DNA of 64,000 nucleotides, from contig JNJK01000001.1 of NCBI GenBank assembly GCA_000701625.1, forward strand, positions 1 to 64,000, given 5' to 3'. This document shows, piece after piece, positions 26,701-34,528 of this stretch (position 1 is the first letter of the stretch; every line of letters begins with the position of its first letter). This DNA is from Lachnospiraceae bacterium MC2017 (GTDB lineage Bacteria > Bacillota > Clostridia > Lachnospirales > Lachnospiraceae). The translations under genes and the position numbers were made by a program. The notes beneath the pieces are model-generated. The model was not told the DNA's origin, searched no databases, and saw nothing but the letters and a program-made list of their open reading frames with translations.

Positions 26701-26958
26701 GTTTGCCGTAGCATTTGTAGATTTTAAGCCTGAAATCGAATCACAGGCATCTGCTATCTTATCGACAACGAGTTCATCAACTTCCTCAGGTGAAGCACCG
26801 GAATAAACAACCGAAACAAACAGCATCGGCATGGTCATGTCCGGCATCAGCTTCATGGAGATATTCGTTAATGAAATCAATGCAAACAGCACCAATGCGA
26901 TTACCGAAACGACCGCTGTAACCGGGCGGTTCAGTACGCCTTTAACAAATCCTTTCAT
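23773..26958 (-). CDS. RND family efflux permease (AcrB/HAE1-like)
   Basis: This 1061-residue proton-driven transporter has the RND layout: an N-terminal helix, a large extracellular loop, a helix bundle, then the duplicated half. Typical motifs are SPEEVDELVVDKIADAC near the N terminus and GMMTDNAVVVLE in helix 4, where the usual Asp pair is Asp-Asn. A second GxxxNNGIILID-like motif lies in the C-terminal half. The C-terminal tail is lysine- and arginine-rich. The start overlaps the stop of the adaptor gene by four bases. Gram-positive members export lipids, peptides or drugs; the substrate is unknown. Confidence 0.92.
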   Translation of the reverse strand: MKGFVKGVLNRPVTAVVSVIALVLFALISLTNISMKLMPDMTMPMLFVSVVYSGASPEEVDELVVDKIADACDSISGLKSTNATANENYGTLQLTFDYGTDMDDAYDDVKSAIDGVKGSLPDDASDPTIMEIDMNSMADITYSISGTSDDINVLQAVNDNIKPELTKVSEVAQVEVSGGDDKYISVSLVPEYASQYGLGISDIANAITAVNFTMPAGDVTAGDQKLSLNAEVKYEKIAELEQVPITTSSGEVIHLSDVANVSYQNKESSSISRYNGHESVNVSIKKKQSESAVTLSRAVKKAMITIEKKNPNLIFETVNDSADEILDRLTKVGQTVVQAVLLAMGVLFIFFGDLKGSLIVGSTMPVSLMVTLICMYFAGFDLNVITLSSLVIAVGMMTDNAVVVLEMCFRKRSDGLSFHDAALEGTSIVMNSVIASTITTVVVYLPLSVMEGLSGQMFKQLGFTIIFALMASLISAITLIPLCFSIYRPVEKKGIITNRILRWVSKRYEKVLRFVLKWRKLTFVFAIVLLVLTLGLTGLLQTELMAATDEGIVSIDVTFKPNIKLEVMDEVVLKLEQYLADDPDIDTYTSDTTQSSAKASLTAYKSDDSKLATQDIVDEYNTKLANFSSICEISASAGSSMGMSSMTNADTKEFDIASTDRDDLKAAAAQIVDIMHNTNGVLRVSNSIQETGTKAKVVIDPVMAQAKGFSAQAVAGLIYYNMSGKKAMEVSIDNENFDVTVEYPKGYYDSVADLEAMTFTNSKGASVPLSEIGSVVFASAPQSITREDGAYRATIKATMTSTTKDAVSAKLDQTVGQLKFDNVTFETSSMMEMQNEEFAALGQAIGIAVFLVFMVMAIQFESIADSILIMLCLPFAAIGSILFLLVMNIKVSMVALMGVLMLAGIVVNNGIILIDMAKQNQAAGMETVEALVDSGTGRMRPILMTTLTTMLAMIPQAFGLAKGAESMQAMSAVIVGGLISSTLLTLLLLPTFYLLLDRVRAKAARVQKRHREKMQAKTISREEMQKRKLKELDAKVAQKIAKKKEKRRKKDDNSEWTDDNK

Positions 26959-28727
26959 TCTGCTGCCTCCGTAGCGGACTCTGACGCATTTTCACCTTCT
27001 GCGCCGTCCTCATTTGTTCCATTTTTATCGCCTGCATTGCCGGAAACTGTGTCTGAAGAAACAGTCTCGCTCACGGCAGAAGGCTTTGCAGCAGCCTTTT
27101 TATTCTTATTCACAGTTGTCGCTGTGACATCGATCTCTGATCCGTCTGTAAGCTGACTTGACCAGCTGACGATCACTTCATCATCTGTGGTAAGTCCACT
27201 CTCAACTGCAATATATTTTTCATCAGAAATGCCCACTCCGATATTTACGCGTCTTGCTATACCGTTTTCATTTACATATACATATGCCTGTTCATCTTCA
27301 TAATAAACTGCATCTAACGGCACTGTTATGGTATTTGCTGCCTCACGTGTTATTGTACGTACACTAACATTTGAACCGTTGATAAATCCGGGATTTCCCT
27401 GTGCAACAGCTTCTACCTTAAACAAATTTTTGTCAGCATCGAGAGTTGATCCTATTGAAGTAACTACTGCTTCATACTCTTCACCATTTTTGGTAACGAC
27501 AGCAGCATTGCCAACCTTCATATTTGCAGCAGACTCTTCTGCCACATAGAATACGATCTTATTTAATGAATCGCTCTCAATTACATATGCACTTGATCCA
27601 GCCGAAGCCATATTGTGAAGTGATACATTTATAGCCGTAATGGTTCCGCTTACCGGTGCTGTAATAGTTGTATTATCTAACGCCATTTTTGCATTTTCCA
27701 GGCTGGACTTTGCCTGCTGAACTGTTGCCTCTGAACTTGTGAGGCTGGCATCTGCACCGACAACCTGCGCATTTACACTGTAAAGAGTGGCAGCCTTTCC
27801 ATAAGTTTCATAGTCCTGAAGCTGCTGCTCAGCATATGCCTGACTATTCTGCGCAACGTAATAGTTCATCTCCGCATTACCTGCGCTGTATTCAGCACTC
27901 TTTTTCTGGAAATTTGCTGAGTCTTCGGCTGATTCATAACTCTTCTCTGATGATCTTGCACTTGATACCGCAGTCTGTGCTGAGGAAATAGCAGACTCCA
28001 GAGCATTTTCTCCAGAATAACCCTGATCCTTCAGCCATGAGAGTGCTGCTGCCTCTCCATCAGAAGCCTTCTTGCTATTATAAGTGTCTCTTATGGATTT
28101 AAGCTGATTTACAAGCTTTTTTGCCTTCTTTTTTGATTTTTCTGCGTCATTTGCATTGCCGTGCGCATCAGATTCATTATCTGCATAGAAATCCACACTG
28201 TTCTGCGCACTGCCAAGATTGTTTGCAGCCTGCTGAACACCTGCTTTTGCAGAATCTACAGCCTGCTGTAACTGCATCTCTGTGGTTCCCATGGTTCCGA
28301 GCGTCTGTGTTGCAGCTGCCTTTGTGCTGGCTGCAGTTGCCTGCTGCGCAGTATATCCTGCTTCTGCGCTCTTTAAGGTTGCCTGAGCCTGCTGCAGAGA
28401 AATCTTTGCAGATTCATCATCTACTCTGAAAAGCAGATCACCTTCATTTACATGGTCACCTATTTCAAAATTTTTCTCTACGACTTCACCCGAAGCCTTA
28501 GGCACTACAGTTACTGTAGTATCCGCCTCTATCGTAGCCGCAAAGTTTGAACTGATGGAGACCGTTCTGACTTCCGGAGATGCGGTTTCTACACTTACTG
28601 CATTTGATACTTCCATAGTTGCGTCTTCTACGGCAGGCTTACTGCTCCCACATGCGGTAAGAAGACTGCCTGATGCTAAAATAGCAGAAAGAAGGACACA
28701 CAGACCTTTTTCCTTTAATCGATTCAT
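26955..28727 (-). CDS. RND membrane fusion (adaptor) lipoprotein
   Basis: This HlyD/AcrA-type adaptor works with the RND permease. From the ATG at 28727 (GGAGGAG eight bases upstream) it has a lipoprotein signal ending SLLTAC. An in-frame ATG at 28772 is rejected because it lacks a ribosome binding site and would bury the signal peptide. A biotinyl-lipoyl half (ASGEVVEKNFEIGDHVNEGDLL) is followed by an unusually long alanine/serine/glutamine-rich coiled-coil hairpin (about 115-330). The second lipoyl half (APVSGTITAINV), beta-barrel and an acidic tail come after it. It is the first gene of the efflux operon, divergent from a two-component system. Confidence 0.9.
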   Translation of the reverse strand: MNRLKEKGLCVLLSAILASGSLLTACGSSKPAVEDATMEVSNAVSVETASPEVRTVSISSNFAATIEADTTVTVVPKASGEVVEKNFEIGDHVNEGDLLFRVDDESAKISLQQAQATLKSAEAGYTAQQATAASTKAAATQTLGTMGTTEMQLQQAVDSAKAGVQQAANNLGSAQNSVDFYADNESDAHGNANDAEKSKKKAKKLVNQLKSIRDTYNSKKASDGEAAALSWLKDQGYSGENALESAISSAQTAVSSARSSEKSYESAEDSANFQKKSAEYSAGNAEMNYYVAQNSQAYAEQQLQDYETYGKAATLYSVNAQVVGADASLTSSEATVQQAKSSLENAKMALDNTTITAPVSGTITAINVSLHNMASAGSSAYVIESDSLNKIVFYVAEESAANMKVGNAAVVTKNGEEYEAVVTSIGSTLDADKNLFKVEAVAQGNPGFINGSNVSVRTITREAANTITVPLDAVYYEDEQAYVYVNENGIARRVNIGVGISDEKYIAVESGLTTDDEVIVSWSSQLTDGSEIDVTATTVNKNKKAAAKPSAVSETVSSDTVSGNAGDKNGTNEDGAEGENASESATEAAE

Positions 28728-28752
28728 AAATTCTGCTCCTCCAATTAACAAT

Positions 28753-28814
28753 GGGCAAAATAAAACGGTCATTTTTAGTATTGACCGAAAACACGCAAAT
28801 GAGCTTCTTTGCCC
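28753..28814. promoter_or_regulatory. Nested inverted repeats upstream of the efflux adaptor gene
   Basis: Outer arms GGGCAAA (28753-28759) and TTTGCCC (28808-28814) enclose CGGTCA (28766-28771) and TGACCG (28782-28787). The position just upstream of the adaptor start suggests an operator or a leader hairpin. Confidence 0.45.
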
Positions 28815-28844
28815 GTGAACTTTATCACATGATACTATTGCTCC

Positions 28845-28886
28845 ATAAACTCAAAATAAACTTTTCTTAAGATTTTTTGAGTTTAT
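28845..28886. promoter_or_regulatory. Perfect 12-bp inverted repeat between efflux operon and two-component system
   Basis: ATAAACTCAAAA (28845-28856) and TTTTGAGTTTAT (28875-28886) flank an 18-base spacer. The site is central to the divergent region, as expected for binding by the adjacent response regulator. A half copy of the dispersed element lies at about 28912-28930. The remainder of 28931-29085 is A/T-rich promoter sequence. Confidence 0.5.
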
Positions 28887-29085
28887 ATTTGTTTAATAAA
28901 ACCATGTTAGAATGATGAAAGGTTCAAAAGATAAACATCCCGTTTTCTTTCAAACGCCGCATTGAACATAATAACATATTTTATGTACAATTTTCTGTAC
29001 TTTTGTACATTTTCTTCTTAATATTTACTTATATATCGGATATATTCATGTATACATAAAGTCACTATTCCGGGGGATTACGCAA

Positions 29086-29766
29086 ATGTTTAATATTTTG
29101 ATAGTTGAAGATGATAAAAACACCAGGCGTCTCATGACTGCAGTTCTCAGCGCAAATGGTTATACAACTTTAACCTCTGAAAATGGTCTGGATGCATTTA
29201 AGACGATGGAGACCAATCATGTAGACCTGATCGTTTTAGATGTGATGATGCCCGAGATGGACGGATATACTTTTGCAAAAGAACTCCGCTCCGCAGGAAG
29301 TGATATTCCTGTTCTGATGGTCAGCGCAAAAGTACTGCCTGCTGACAGGATAGAAGGCTTCCGTTCCGGTACAGATGACTATATGACAAAACCTGTGGAT
29401 GAAGAAGAGATGCTTTTACGCATACAGGCACTTCTAAGAAGAGCAAGGATCAGTTCTGAACATGTCCTTAGTATAGGAAATATAACACTGAATTACGACA
29501 GTTTTTCCGTGACACAGGGAGATTCCGCTCCTCAGATACTCCCGCAAAAGGAATTTCTGCTTCTGTATAAACTTCTCTCCTACCCCGGAAAAATATTTAC
29601 AAGGATACAGCTAATGGATGAATTTTGGGGACCTGACTCCGAGTCGGATGAAGCAACCGTGACTGTACATATAAACAGACTCCGGAAACGTTTTGACGGA
29701 TGCAGCGTATTTACTATCGAAACTGTTCGCGGCCTTGGATACAGAGCCGTTAAACATATCGAATGA
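29086..29766 (+). CDS. OmpR/PhoB family response regulator
   Basis: This 226-residue regulator has a receiver domain with the phosphoacceptor in LIVLDVMMPEMDG, Lys in TKPVD, and a C-terminal winged helix (about 125-224) ending VETVRGLGYRAV. The ribosome binding site GGGGGA lies eight bases before the ATG. It is followed after 15 bases by its kinase and is divergent from the RND efflux operon. Control of that operon is the most economical reading (inference from position). Confidence 0.93.
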   Translation: MFNILIVEDDKNTRRLMTAVLSANGYTTLTSENGLDAFKTMETNHVDLIVLDVMMPEMDGYTFAKELRSAGSDIPVLMVSAKVLPADRIEGFRSGTDDYMTKPVDEEEMLLRIQALLRRARISSEHVLSIGNITLNYDSFSVTQGDSAPQILPQKEFLLLYKLLSYPGKIFTRIQLMDEFWGPDSESDEATVTVHINRLRKRFDGCSVFTIETVRGLGYRAVKHIE

Positions 29767-29781
29767 TAATAGAGAGGTTTT

Positions 29782-30906
29782 ATGCTTCCATATAAAGACA
29801 AAACAAAAGAGATCCGTTCCAATATCGAGTTTGCGAGGAAAAATTCTCATAGACGCATGGTTCTCATATATGGTGGACTTATCTTTTTTTCTACTTTACT
29901 GACAGTTATTTTATCCGCGTATCTGACGTATTTTGGCATTACGCATATTCATTTTATTCATGATTATGTGACAACTTCGATAGTAACGTTTCTTCTTGTC
30001 CTGGTCGTTGTCAGCGCTTTTATCGGTATGATACTCACGATCATAATTGTCCACTTCCCTATGCGGCCGATTTCACGAATTATAAGTGCAGTTGATACAC
30101 TTGCAGACGGCGACTTCACCGTAAGAGTTCCTGATAACTACACTCTGAGCCCTATGCGGGCCCTTGCAAAGTCAGTTAACCGTCTCGCTGAGGAACTTGG
30201 GAATACCGAACTCCTTAGAAGTGATTTTATCGATGACTTTTCCCATGAGTTTAAGACTCCTATTGTGTCGATCCGCGGTTTTGCACGAATACTTAGAAAT
30301 GGAAATTGTACAGAGGATGAAAAAAACGAATATCTGGACATTATTTTGGAAGAATCTACCAGACTCGCCTCTCTGTCAACAAATGTTCTTAATCTGAACA
30401 GGATTGAAAAACAGACTATACGTACCAACGATCAGCTCTTTAACTTTGCAGAAATGGTACGACGCGTCATTCTGATGCTGGAAACCAAATGGTCCAGAAA
30501 AAACATCAGTCTGGATATAGACCTGGATGAACTCGACTATTATGGAGATCCTGATCTTTTGAGTCAGCTCTGCATAAATATCATCGATAACGCGATCAAA
30601 TTTTCTCCGGCAGATGGCGACGTGAAGATCTCTCTTAAACCAGCGCCGGGAACCGAGGTTATCTCTAAGGGCAGATCCCATCCCCGACCCTGCATCATTT
30701 TTACCGTTGAAGATAACGGATCCGGAATGACTCCCGATGAAAAGAACCGTGTCTTTGAAAAGTTTTTTCAGGGAGATTCCTCCCACTCCACTGAAGGAAA
30801 CGGTCTGGGGCTTTCCGTTGTACAAAAAATTGTCACCCTCTATAACGGTAATATAAACATAGAAAGTACTCCCGGCGAAGGCAGCACGTTTATCATTGAA
30901 TTATAA
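29782..30906 (+). CDS. Sensor histidine kinase (HAMP, HisKA, HATPase)
   Basis: This 374-residue kinase has two membrane helices (about 26-50 and 62-88) separated by only a very short loop, so it probably senses within the membrane. A HAMP domain follows (about 90-140). The phosphoacceptor motif is DFSHEFKTPIVSI, and the ATPase domain shows NIIDNAIKFSP (N box), VEDNGSGM and GNGLGLSVVQKI. Intramembrane-sensing kinases of this shape often accompany efflux pumps. It is cotranscribed with the response regulator. Confidence 0.92.
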   Translation: MLPYKDKTKEIRSNIEFARKNSHRRMVLIYGGLIFFSTLLTVILSAYLTYFGITHIHFIHDYVTTSIVTFLLVLVVVSAFIGMILTIIIVHFPMRPISRIISAVDTLADGDFTVRVPDNYTLSPMRALAKSVNRLAEELGNTELLRSDFIDDFSHEFKTPIVSIRGFARILRNGNCTEDEKNEYLDIILEESTRLASLSTNVLNLNRIEKQTIRTNDQLFNFAEMVRRVILMLETKWSRKNISLDIDLDELDYYGDPDLLSQLCINIIDNAIKFSPADGDVKISLKPAPGTEVISKGRSHPRPCIIFTVEDNGSGMTPDEKNRVFEKFFQGDSSHSTEGNGLGLSVVQKIVTLYNGNINIESTPGEGSTFIIEL

Positions 30907-30909
30907 AGA

Positions 30910-30952
30910 AATCCGGATGTGAAAGATATTTTCCTTCACATCCGGATTCTTT
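30910..30952. terminator. Bidirectional terminator between kinase and citrate synthase genes
   Basis: AATCCGGATGTGAA (30910-30923) pairs with TTCACATCCGGATT (30935-30948), followed by CTTTTAT. The two flanking genes converge here. Confidence 0.88.
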
Positions 30953-30983
30953 TATATCAATAGAAATTCAGATAAATCTTTCC

Positions 30984-32357
30984 TTATGGACGCTCACTCA
31001 TAGGTACATATTCCTGTACAGCCGAAACTGGCTTATACGCAGGACGTATGATCTTTCCATTATTTGATAATTCCTCAATTCTATGTGCACTCCAACCAGC
31101 GATACGGGCACATGCAAAAAGAGGAGTAAAGAGTTCTTCCGGAAGCCCAAGCATTTTGTAAACAAATCCGGAATAAAAATCCACATTACAGCAAACACCC
31201 TTATAAATAGGACGTTCTGAAGCGATCAGCTCAGGTCCTATCTTTTCTACCATCGCATAAAGCTCAAATTCTTCATCATATCCCTTTGCACGGGCAAGCT
31301 TTTCAACGAATGACCGGAAGATGACTTCTCTCGGATCGGAAATAGAATAAACGGCATGACCCATACCATAGATCAGGCCGGCACGGTCAAATGCCTGCTT
31401 ATTAAGCAGCTTATCGAGATATTCACGTACCTGCTCCGGATCTTTGGTGTTTTCTACATTCTGCTTCAGATCCTCCATCATGTGAATAACCTTTATGTTT
31501 GCGCCACCATGACGAGGTCCCTTAAGAGAGCCCAGAGATGCAGCGATAGCCGAATACGTATCAGTTCCGGTGGAAGATACAACGTGGGTTGTAAATGTGG
31601 AGTTATTTCCTCCACCGTGATCCATATGGAGCACAAGCGCAATATCAAGTATCTTTGCTTCCAGATCAGTGTACTTACTGTCCGGACGCAGAATGTACAA
31701 AAGATTTTCCGCAGTGGACAGATTTTCCTGCGGGCGATGGATGAAAAGACTCTGTCCATCATGATAGTGCGAATATGCCTGATATCCGTATACCGCAAGC
31801 ATAGGGAAAAGAGATATCAACTGTAAGCACTGACGAAGTACATTGGGTACGCTGATATCGTCATCGTTGTCATCATATGAGTATAACGTCAGGACACTTC
31901 GAGCCAGAGTATTCATCATGTCACGGCTCGGCGCTTTCATAATGATATCCCGAACAAAGCTTGTCGGCAGGGAACGATAGGAACCGAGCAACTCATTAAA
32001 CTCATCAAGTTCCTTTTTATCCGGCAGGTGACCAAAAAGCAACAGATAAGCACACTCTTCAAATCCAAAGCGGTTTTCTGATGAAAAACCGTTTACGAGA
32101 TCTTTTATATTATAACCTCTATAATAAAGATTACCTTCGTCCGGAAGAAGTTCTCCATTTACGAGCTTTTTTGCCTGAATATCGGAAATATTTGTGAGAC
32201 CGGCAAGAACGCCCTTACCGTTCATATCACGGAGACCGCGCTTTACATCATATTTGGTGTATAGTTCCTGGTCGATAATGGTAGATTTGACTGCATCCTC
32301 TGCAAGTCTCCTGATCTCGGGGGTTACAGTTGAAAAGATAACTCTCTTGTCGTCCAT
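30984..32357 (-). CDS. gltA: Citrate synthase
   Basis: It condenses oxaloacetate and acetyl-CoA to citrate, here probably for glutamate synthesis in an incomplete citric acid cycle. The 457-residue product carries the family motifs LLFGHLPDKKELDEF, HMDHGGGNNSTF, GSLKGPRHGGAN, GMGHAVYSISDPR (active-site His) and NVDFYSGFVYKMLG (active-site Asp). Type II-like Clostridia enzymes of about 450 residues have this N-terminal extension of about 80 residues. AAAGGAG lies eight bases before the ATG. It appears monocistronic. Confidence 0.92.
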   Translation of the reverse strand: MDDKRVIFSTVTPEIRRLAEDAVKSTIIDQELYTKYDVKRGLRDMNGKGVLAGLTNISDIQAKKLVNGELLPDEGNLYYRGYNIKDLVNGFSSENRFGFEECAYLLLFGHLPDKKELDEFNELLGSYRSLPTSFVRDIIMKAPSRDMMNTLARSVLTLYSYDDNDDDISVPNVLRQCLQLISLFPMLAVYGYQAYSHYHDGQSLFIHRPQENLSTAENLLYILRPDSKYTDLEAKILDIALVLHMDHGGGNNSTFTTHVVSSTGTDTYSAIAASLGSLKGPRHGGANIKVIHMMEDLKQNVENTKDPEQVREYLDKLLNKQAFDRAGLIYGMGHAVYSISDPREVIFRSFVEKLARAKGYDEEFELYAMVEKIGPELIASERPIYKGVCCNVDFYSGFVYKMLGLPEELFTPLFACARIAGWSAHRIEELSNNGKIIRPAYKPVSAVQEYVPMSERP

Positions 32358-32857
32358 TCATTTCTCCTTTTACTAATTTATTTTTTACGTATATCCGTTT
32401 TTTGTCGGATAGTAAGAGCCAACAGCTCCCGCATTTTTCTTTAGTACTGTGCATTCATAAAGCGCGATGGTCGCAATCTACCAATATCCTGTGCGTCGTA
32501 TGCCAACATAACATTGTCCTTAGATCGTTCATGACCAATGAAAAATCCCGGACAATATATACAGCATATACGGTATAAAATACATGTGATACAGGAAGAT
32601 GATCCCTAACGAAAAAACGAAATAATTATTTAAAAAAACGGCTCTGTATACCGTATGTATTATACAAAACCATAATATCACAAATACGATCGTTTTTGTG
32701 ATATTTGATCAAAGGTTAATAAAATATTCATGTATACACATATTTTTTCAAAATTGTAAGATAAAGAGATAGATGTTATAATTTCTCTGTTTCTGTTCAA
32801 CGCTCATGCGATTTAATCGTATAAATCGTTATATAAGCGAACAGTAACCTAATAATA
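32358..32857. other. Long intergenic region between citrate synthase and cyclophilin genes
   Basis: This region of about 500 bases holds the divergent promoters. It has an 11-bp inverted repeat AATATCACAAA/TTTGTGATATT (32674-32684 with 32695-32705). Two TATACGGTATA-like stretches occur in inverted orientation near 32566 and 32647. A good rightward promoter is at 32754-32782. No small gene, tRNA or riboswitch was recognised. Confidence 0.5.
32754..32782 (+). promoter_or_regulatory. Promoter of the cyclophilin gene
   Basis: TTGTAA (32754-32759), a 17-base spacer and TATAAT (32777-32782). It leaves a leader of about 130 bases that includes the palindromic element at 32858-32896. Confidence 0.7.
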
Positions 32858-32896
32858 ATGATGTACAGGTCAAAAGTACTTTTACCCTGTGATCAT
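32858..32896. repeat. Dispersed palindromic element, copy in cyclophilin 5' UTR
   Basis: It is an almost perfect palindrome running from ATGATGTACAGGTCAAAAG to CTTTTACCCTGTGATCAT. It is transcribed from the promoter at 32754-32782 and ends about 15 bases before the AAAGGA ribosome binding site. Confidence 0.75.
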
Positions 32897-32920
32897 GATA
32901 TGTATAAAGAAAGGAATACT

Positions 32921-33454
32921 ATGTCTGATAAGAAGAATCCTGTTGTAACCATTACAATGGAAAATGGAGATGTTATGAAGGCTGAGCTGTATCCGGAGAT
33001 CGCACCGAATACTGTAAATAACTTCATCTCACTTATTAACCACAATTTCTATGATGGAGTTATCTTCCATCGCGTTATTAAGGGCTTTATGCTTCAGGGT
33101 GGAGATCCCGATGGAACAGGAATGGGCGGCCCGGGCTACTCTATCAAGGGTGAGTTTTCAAGCAACGGATTTGAGAACAACCTTAAGCATGATGCCGGTG
33201 TTCTTTCAATGGCTCGTACTATGATCCCTGATTCCGCCGGAAGTCAGTTCTTCATCATGCACAAAAAGGCTCCGCACCTTGACGGCGAATATGCTGCATT
33301 CGGTAAGATCATCGAGGGAATGGATGTAGTAAATAAGATTGCCGAGACAGCTACAAGTTTTGATGATCGTCCATACGAAGAACAGAAGATCGAGACTATG
33401 ACAGTAGAAACCTTCGGCGAAACATATCCTGATCCTGAGATCATCGAAGATTAA
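32921..33454 (+). CDS. Cyclophilin-type peptidyl-prolyl cis-trans isomerase
   Basis: It catalyses proline isomerisation in protein folding. From the ATG at 32921 (AAAGGA six bases upstream) it is 177 residues, cytoplasmic, with the cyclophilin core VIFHRVIKGFMLQGGDPDGTGMGGPGY split over FHR, QGGD and GSQFFI motifs, and the late HLDGEYAAFGKI. An earlier in-frame ATG at 32858 lies inside the palindromic repeat and is rejected. It is a single gene with its own promoter and terminator. Confidence 0.93.
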   Translation: MSDKKNPVVTITMENGDVMKAELYPEIAPNTVNNFISLINHNFYDGVIFHRVIKGFMLQGGDPDGTGMGGPGYSIKGEFSSNGFENNLKHDAGVLSMARTMIPDSAGSQFFIMHKKAPHLDGEYAAFGKIIEGMDVVNKIAETATSFDDRPYEEQKIETMTVETFGETYPDPEIIED

Positions 33455-33469
33455 TACTATCTATGTAAA

Positions 33470-33526
33470 AATAAGCTGTAAACCTGATCTGATATTCTCA
33501 GGATCACCGGTTTACAGCTTATTTTT
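33470..33526. terminator. Bidirectional terminator after the cyclophilin gene
   Basis: AATAAGCTGTAAACC (33470-33484) pairs with GGTTTACAGCTTATT (33509-33523), followed by TTTT. An inner GATCTGA/TCAGGATC stem extends it. It reaches the stop codon of the convergent gene. Confidence 0.88.
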
Positions 33527-33879
33527 TACTTCAGATATTTGTCCTGTGCGGCTTTTGTCTGCCATGCAAATACTACGCATGTCGCAAGCAGAATTGCTGT
33601 TATAGCGAGCCCTACCGTGGAATTAGTGATCCCTGAGTAATCCATGTATAATGATGCGCCGCCAAGAAGCAGGAAAAGCGTTCCGCATATATAATAGATG
33701 GGACTCATCTTTTTTATAAATCCCGGAACATCATGTGCAGCCATGATATTTATATCTTTTCCGATAAGTCCACTACCTGTAATGGTACCTGTACGGTTCA
33801 TCGACACTGCACTATATAAGATATAAAGTCCGGCACAAACCTCGATAATGTCAAAAACCATGTTAAAACTATCACCCAT
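33526..33879 (-). CDS. Small membrane protein of unknown function
   Basis: From the ATG at 33879 (GGAGGAG six bases upstream) this is a 117-residue protein with three hydrophobic segments (about 8-26, 62-80 and 86-106). The middle loop contains charged and glycine residues. It has no recognised domain; similar small proteins are common in Lachnospiraceae. It is single and convergent with the cyclophilin gene. Confidence 0.65.
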   Translation of the reverse strand: MGDSFNMVFDIIEVCAGLYILYSAVSMNRTGTITGSGLIGKDINIMAAHDVPGFIKKMSPIYYICGTLFLLLGGASLYMDYSGITNSTVGLAITAILLATCVVFAWQTKAAQDKYLK

Positions 33880-34031
33880 AACAACTCCTCCAAGCCCCAA
33901 AAAACAATAATCAGGCTCTTCTATATTTATTCGCTTAACGCTTTGTATATTGTATCATAAAGTACAATGCACTTCTATCAAAACAATCAACATTTTATAC
34001 ATTTTGTACTGATTACAGACCAATAGGTACA

Positions 34032-34060
34032 TTGAAATCAGCAATTTTTTCATTTATACT
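34032..34060 (+). promoter_or_regulatory. Promoter of the CheY/CheX-like pair
   Basis: TTGAAA (34032-34037), a 17-base spacer and TATACT (34055-34060). The leader of about 78 bases contains the palindromic element at 34081-34113. Confidence 0.7.
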
Positions 34061-34080
34061 TTGAAGTGGAAATTCATAAA

Positions 34081-34113
34081 ATGATGTAAAAAAGCACTAA
34101 CACCCTTACATCA
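34081..34113. repeat. Dispersed palindromic element, diverged copy in 5' UTR
   Basis: It has arms TGATGTAA and TTACATCA around a diverged centre, with ACCCTTACATCA matching the right half of the family. It lies between the promoter at 34032-34060 and the start at 34145. Confidence 0.6.
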
Positions 34114-34144
34114 CAACATTTTGACTAATCAGGGGGAAATGCTG

Positions 34145-34528
34145 ATGGGCTTCGAAAATCTGAAGGTTTTGATCTGTGATGATTCTCTTCTTGCCAGAAA
34201 AAATCTCCGCGACGGATTAAAGGTTCTTGGTTGTACAAATATCACCGAGGTTTATGATGGCAAGGCTGCTGTTGACCAATACAAAGGTTCTTCTTTTGAT
34301 GTGGTCTTTCTCGATATCGTTATGCCGGTAATGGATGGAATAACTGCCGCCCGTGAGATCTGTGCAGCAGATCCAAACGCATATATTGTAATGGTTTCCT
34401 CAGTCGGTACACAGGTTCATTTACGAGAAGCAATTAAAGCCGGTGCAAGAGATTTCCTGCAAAAGCCTGCTACTCCGGAGCAGATACGTACTGCTCTTGA
34501 ACATGTGACCGGGGGTGAAGATGAATGA
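34145..34528 (+). CDS. CheY-like single-domain response regulator
   Basis: From the ATG at 34145 (AGGGGGA seven bases upstream) this is a stand-alone receiver of 127 residues: ICDDS acidic pair, phosphoacceptor in VVFLDIVMPVMDG, MVSSVGTQ switch residue region, and Lys in LQKPATPEQI. It has no output domain, as in CheY. Its stop overlaps the next gene by four bases, tying it to the CheX-like protein. Confidence 0.88.
   Translation: MGFENLKVLICDDSLLARKNLRDGLKVLGCTNITEVYDGKAAVDQYKGSSFDVVFLDIVMPVMDGITAAREICAADPNAYIVMVSSVGTQVHLREAIKAGARDFLQKPATPEQIRTALEHVTGGEDE

Noticed and set aside
34072-34120. Start of the CheY-like gene at 34121
   Set aside because: The ATG at 34121 would place the AGGGGGA ribosome binding site inside the gene; 34145 fits the signal and the usual receiver N terminus.
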